Part shown: positions 59,142 to 64,000 of the stretch, in pieces | Layout: every line of letters begins with the position of its first letter | Numbering within the stretch: position 1 is the first letter of the stretch | Origin: Smittia aterrima | Taxonomy: Eukaryota; Arthropoda; Insecta; Diptera; Chironomidae | Reading direction: 5' to 3' | DNA length: 64,000 bases | NCBI GenBank assembly: GCA_033063855.1 | Contig: CP093831.1 | Span: 11,160,001-11,224,000 of the forward strand | Translations under genes and position numbers: made by a program | The notes under the pieces: generated by a model | Told to the model about the DNA's origin: nothing | Seen by the model: the letters and a program-made list of their open reading frames with translations, nothing else | Databases searched by the model: none

Positions 59142-62100
59142 TTAGAAGTCCCTTTGTGTTGCCATGGAAATATATTGTCTGATAATTCTGCTGATTTCGT
59201 GAGCTTGCTCTGTCTGAACTCGAATGACGGTTTGTTGCAACAAGTTTCCGACCTTCATATCCAGGAAAAGCGCATCCTCAGATCGAACCTAATCAGAGAG
59301 AAAATTATTTATTGTTTCAGTTGATTAAATATTAATTCGTCAAGTTTACTTTTCGCGTTGATATAATTTCGATGAATTGCCAATGATGTAATGTCTCGTG
59401 TGTGTTTGAGTCCAAGAACAAAACTCCGCGACTGTTAAGCGCCAAGATTAATTCTCGATACATTGATCCACTCTCATCATCAGGTAGTCCAACATCGTCT
59501 CCGAAAACACGCTTAACAGCGAAGAAGCTACTGCCGAACAAAGGCCATGCTGACAAAACATTTAGGAATTGTGCTTTGCATTGAAGTGGAGACAAAAGCA
59601 AAACCTTTACAAATTCTGAAAAAAAAAAAAAATTGTTTAAAAGTTCTCTAGTTTCTTAAAAATCTCTCTTACCTGCTTGAACTAAGTTCACCCATTGATT
59701 CGGTTTAATTTCTCGAAGACCCAATGCCGGCTTTGGCAAAAGGAATTTAATTTCTTTCATCACCGGAATGTGATTAAGATCAGCCGCTCGATGAAGAATG
59801 GCAGCGATACGAGCGATGTCTCGAACGTAGTCTGGACTTGGAGTGCCATGATTGGGAATTTCAAGAAGCAAACCTTCGAGATAATCAGGAGCAACTTGAT
59901 TGAAAAGAACTTCGATGTAAAGTGGAGTTGGCGGCGGATCTTTTTTGAGTGGGAAGTGCCAAACCGAGCGACAGAAAATCAAGTAGAACGGTTGATTTGT
60001 TTTTAGAAGTTCAGTTGTGACGTCCAAAATGTATTCGTCACTGCTTAATGGCATTGTAAACGCTGAAACAAGAGCAATGAACATTGAGAAGAATAAATAA
60101 ATTCAAGTCACATACCATCGCCTTGCACAATGCAATAAAGAGAGAATTCTTGTTGCTCTGACTCTGCTTCAATTCCCAACAAAGCACAGAGCTCAGAAAT
60201 AACATCAGCGACGACTGTAGAACATCTCGTGTTAACAACTCTTTCAGCTCCACCAGGAAGTCGATAGATTTGTCTTCTTGCTGATCGACCTGCTGATACA
60301 GCGGTGACTTCTTCAACGCTCGGTACATTTTTCCTTCCACCACATCGCGCTGTCTTCCTCAAGTTTGTTAAGCAAACTGAAGCTGTTCCACGTCTATCGC
60401 TTGCAGCTGATTGCAAATGTTCTATCAAATATGGCTTGAGTGCTTCTGAGCAACCGAAGTAAGCTGCCAAGATAGAAAGCAATCGCCAAGCGCGTTGACT
60501 CGAATCAGCGAACGATGAACGATTTGCAGTAGTTTGCTTCATTAATTGACAATAAACTTCGTCACGAAGAATGAGATGCTTGTGGCAATGCTGTAAATGA
60601 AAGTTAAAAGTAAAAACAACGCCAAGTGATCTGAAGAAAAGCACTTACCATGAGAACAGTGTAAACACATTTAACTTCCGAGAAATTATGATCTTGAGGC
60701 ATGTCTCCACAGTAACGTAAAATGCACTCGAAGCATTCCAAAGCCAATCCGTTGAGCTCCATTGGAAGCTTCAAGAGCGGCATCTGAAGTGGATAGCCTT
60801 GCCATTTGACCAGATTGGCATTAAAACGATCGTTGGGCCCATGCTTGTCCGATCGATTCTTCGGCGACTCGTCAGGAACACTAGAAAAGAAATTAAAGTT
60901 ATTAGAAGCTCTCAATGGAAACAAACACATTTCGTGTTGAGCTTTGAATACAAATTGCTTCATTTCTCGATTGAAACAGATTAATTCGCAATTTTTAATC
61001 TGCGAAGCTTGTCAATCTTAAATTTTGATGTGGAAAATTATTTCGATTCGTCTCAGCAATTAGTTCATTCTCACTTCGACGTTAAGGAAAATTGTATTCA
61101 GTTGGCCAAGTTTAAATGGAGAAATTTATTTTCATGTAGACGACGAGAGAAATATAATTGTTACTGTTAAGTTTTCACTTTCAGCTAATTCATATTGAAG
61201 GTAACGGTCTGTTTGACTCTTGCGGTCATGATTATGAAACGTCGAAGTGTAAGTGATAGACAAAGACGCTTCTAAGGCTTCTCATATGTACTTACTCATA
61301 CCTGAAATGTTGAAGAGCGAATTGTAAAAGCGAATGTTTTACGACCGATGTCTGAGTTGGAGAAGAATCTTCTTGCCGTTGCATGCTTGACTCTTGATAT
61401 GTGATCGATGACTTGTGTTGTACGAAACTGTTGTGTTGATAGTTGATGCTCTCATCGTTGTTTCGTTTCGAGCCATTGACGGGACTCTTCATCTCGAAAT
61501 CTTCAATTCTATTCTGATGATGATGTCCATTGCTATTTGATTCAATTGTCTTCTCGACAGAGACTTTTCCACCGTTCGGAACAGTTTGAGGCTTTGTCTG
61601 GGAAAGAGAAACGAAAGTTTAATTGTGGACGACAACTCTTGTCGGAAAGGTAATAAGTCATAGTTGAGGAAATTACTTCTGCCGACTCGCGCATTGTTTC
61701 AAATCGAGCCAAAATTTCTTTTACTGTGAGCACTTTCGTTTCGCCCGGTTCTTCAAGTATTGTCTCCATGCGATTAGCGTCTAAATTAGCTACGCTATTC
61801 CGCCGAACGCTCTTTAACACGACTGGTGGCGGCGGAGTGTCGTGTGACTTTGCATTCTTCTTGAAACCGCAATTCTCATATTCACAGGATTTGTGAGACT
61901 TTTCTAAATAAGCTTTACGCACAACTTCTTTCTGAGGCTCGATATGGACAAGCTGCTCAATATCACTTTTACGCGGTTTATCAGAAGCATTAGCTTCATT
62001 CGACGTTATATTTCTCAGTTCGCATAAGGAATCTGTGTCAGATATTCCATCAGAACTCTCTTTGTCTTGTTCCGATGAGCTCGCGAGACTGTCTAACGAC

Positions 62101-63973
62101 GGAGACTTTATTAACTTGTTTGTTTCATTTGAAGGTTCGATTTGATCTAACTGTGGCTTTAGCCCATCGTAAAGCTTCAACCCATCGGGAGGGGTTGGAA
62201 TAGAATCGTAGCACTTATACGAATTATGCAACTCAATATTGCTCATGGTTTTGGAAAGTCATTAAAACACTTTGCTAGCACAAAAATAATCAGCGACGAA
62301 GTTTACGTAAAAGTTCATGAAACTTTTAGCTTCAGTGCTTCTTCGCTTTTTTATTTTTTTCGGTAATCACTGAAAATAATTCCGCAATCACTAGCGTATT
62401 TCCAAAGAACGCAAGTCAGTCTTGCCAGCTGACGAGTCCGGTTAAACATTTAGCACACATTACAATCTTCGTAGTCTTTACTCTTTTCCTCACTTGATAT
62501 GTAGTTTTAGTTTGAAACAGTAATTTTTTTAATGAGAAAAAACTTTCTTTCGCGCTATGGAGAGCGATCGATTTCACTATTAATTGGGATATGCGCTTTT
62601 TACGTTGAAAAGACGTCACTGAGTGCAGTTAGAGTCTCTTGCAATTAAATTCAAAAGATTTTGAATTAAAACTTCAACGGAACTTGAGACGAGATATCGC
62701 GACACATTTCTTGTCAAACTGTGTTTTCTGTTTGACTCAATCAAACCGATAAATCGAACTTTATCTCATTGAAAATTAGCAAATTGAAGTTGAACTAATT
62801 CCACCGAAGCGATTGGAAAAACACGAGCGTTCGGCAAAGTGTTGCGCTACTGAATGATATTTTTCTTATTGAGAAATGCTTTTCTCTTTCCGTCTCTCAT
62901 TTTCTCCGCTTGAAAGTAAGTTTTAAAGAAAAGCGGAGACGACTTTGCGCTCTATCGCGATCGACTCTCTTAAGAAAGCAAATTTGCTTAAATGCATTAA
63001 GCTAATTGGGCTAATAAAATATACAACTCACTTTTTTGAATTCATGCAAGAACGATTGCAGAAACGAGTGAAGCTGCGCAGCTTTCGATGAGTGGAGCAC
63101 GAAATGATTTCCGCTCCTTAGATTCACTTGTAAAGTTGCTGGTCGTGGCAAAGTAACCTTTTGAATAATCAAAGAAATTTAATGAAACAATGGAAAAGTC
63201 ATTTTAATTGAATTTCTTACGACGCTTTGCAGATCTTCGAACAAAATTGTTTTCGTCACGACGAGACTCTCATTTTCTTTTTGAGCTAAGAAAGCTCCGG
63301 TATGATGAACAGCTAAGACGGTCACGTCGGGATATTGTGGTGAACCGTTAACAGCAAACAATCGAGCGAAATACAACGGCCAAGTTCTCGCCATTTCAAT
63401 CAACTGACGTTTAACAACATTGCGGAGTGGAGTTGATGGATTTCCAAGACTAATTCCTTGATTACTGAGGAAGCTGATGGCTTGTCGCTTCTGTTCTTGC
63501 GAGATACGAAGACATGGACCCGCGAGGTCAGTTTGAATCTGTGCTGATAAGAGTTCAACACATTCTGGTGGACCGAGAGACTCGTTTGGTCTGAAGACTT
63601 CCTTCTTCACCCTCAACTTCCAAGGGACTTTTGAATTGTAAGTTAAACACGCGGATGGCGTTTTCAGCATCGGAGAAGCGAGAACAGGTTTCGGGATGTT
63701 TGATGTTGTGAAATCATCGATGATCATTTCATTGTCGTCATATTTCTCGCGATCCATTGGAGTCGTTGATGTTGAGCTCTTCCTGTCGCGATCTTTTTGT
63801 GAGAACATGTGATTTTTGAAAGTCGCTTTCTCAAACGCAGAATTCTTCTTGTCCCTTTCGGAATTTTTCGGATGATAGACGAGAAGACTCTCACGTTCTC
63901 GTTGGATCTGCGACATTTCGTTGTGTCGACTTTTGTCTCGTACGTTTGATTTGTAAGCTTCGTCTGTTGGCAT
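59142..63973 (-). CDS. Myo10A: myosin XV tail (Sisyphus/Myo10A type), 5' part beyond the window
   Basis: C-terminal half of an unconventional filopodial myosin with MyTH4-FERM modules; the motor and IQ motifs would lie past the right edge. Visible exons: about 63973-63221, 63157-63032, 62246 or 62218-61677, 61597-61302, 60880-60649, 60590-60116, 60062-59673, 59615-59350, 59288-59142. The right part has VPWKLRVKKEVFRPNESLGPP, then WPLYFARLFAVNG..YPDVTVLAVHHTG and the LPRPATLQVNLRSG strand of a first partial FERM. A disordered linker follows, then a second MyTH4 (LPMELNGLALECFECILRYCG, HLILRDEVYCQLMKQTT, WRLLSILAAYFG) and full FERM (YRLPGGAERVVNT, DEYILDV, VEVLFNQVAPDYLEG-like, F3 ending EISRIIRQYI). 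The linker exon begins with its own ATG after a stop, so a short isoform is possible. Confidence 0.88.
62247..63031 (-). other. long myosin XV intron / candidate internal promoter
   Basis: 785 bp, unusually long for this gene's right half. It has CRE-like GACGTCACTGAGT at 62612-62624 and two TCGCGA sites (62694, 62957). No coding exon is seen. It could hold a promoter for a short MyTH4-FERM isoform starting at 62246. Confidence 0.4.
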
Positions 63974-64000
63974 AACAAATTTACTTAAGATCCGCTAATC

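Noticed and set aside
62612..62624. 13-base match between the myosin XV intron and the Sik2 CRE/AP-1 element
   Set aside because: Exact 13-mers shared by chance are expected in a window of this size. Noted only as CRE-like.

Overview
The window is a gene-dense, AT-rich animal nuclear segment. Most introns are only 55-70 nt and intergenic gaps are short. Protein content points to a dipteran insect, probably a nematoceran with a compact genome such as a chironomid midge. The evidence is a pair of Moody-type GPCRs next to Sik2, a FADD-like adaptor, an NRF-type acyltransferase and an HP1 chromo protein. The species is inferred, not shown. I see about 30 protein-coding genes, no rRNA or tRNA gene, no transposon and no CRISPR array. 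Almost all gene models were built by joining exons whose phases and GT-AG borders agree.

Left part (1-29 kb): the tail of a gene entering from the left edge, then meckelin/TMEM67 (+), a six-finger C2H2 protein (-), Ash2 (+), separase (+), CK2 alpha (-), EF1-alpha (-), the SUMO ligase Nse2/Mms21 (-), Pol III subunit RPC10 (+), YrdC (+), Imp2 peptidase (-), ERp60 (+), Ubc13 (-), SF3b5 (+), exosome Mtr3 (-), TMEM18 (-), MTAP (+) and eEF1-beta (-). These are housekeeping genes packed head-to-head or tail-to-tail. Several convergent pairs have stop codons 13-60 bp apart, so their mRNA 3' ends must overlap.

Middle part (27-45 kb): two related orphan GPCRs of the Moody/Tre1 group lie head to head around about 2.3 kb of noncoding DNA. 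They are followed by a GPATCH2-like protein (-) and the 14-exon Sik2 kinase (-). This cluster has more upstream noncoding space and longer introns than the rest, as expected for regulated signalling genes. Two perfect CRE octamers lie in Sik2 introns.

Right part (45-64 kb): proteasome ATPase Rpt3 (-), cathepsin D (+), Surf6 (+), an unidentified single-pass membrane protein (-, 5' end unresolved), an HP1-type chromo protein (-), a FADD-like adaptor (+), an NRF6-like acyltransferase (-), a RILP-like protein (-) and the tail of myosin XV (-), whose motor half lies beyond the right edge.

The genes do not form one pathway. They sample protein turnover, translation, chromatin, RNA processing, ER folding, G-protein and kinase signalling and innate immunity. 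The main novelties are structural: a 7-nt gap between RPC10 and YrdC, paired TAATAAA ends in SF3b5/Mtr3, two micro-exons that build the first ERp60 active site, CREs inside Sik2, and a short duplication inside the meckelin gene.
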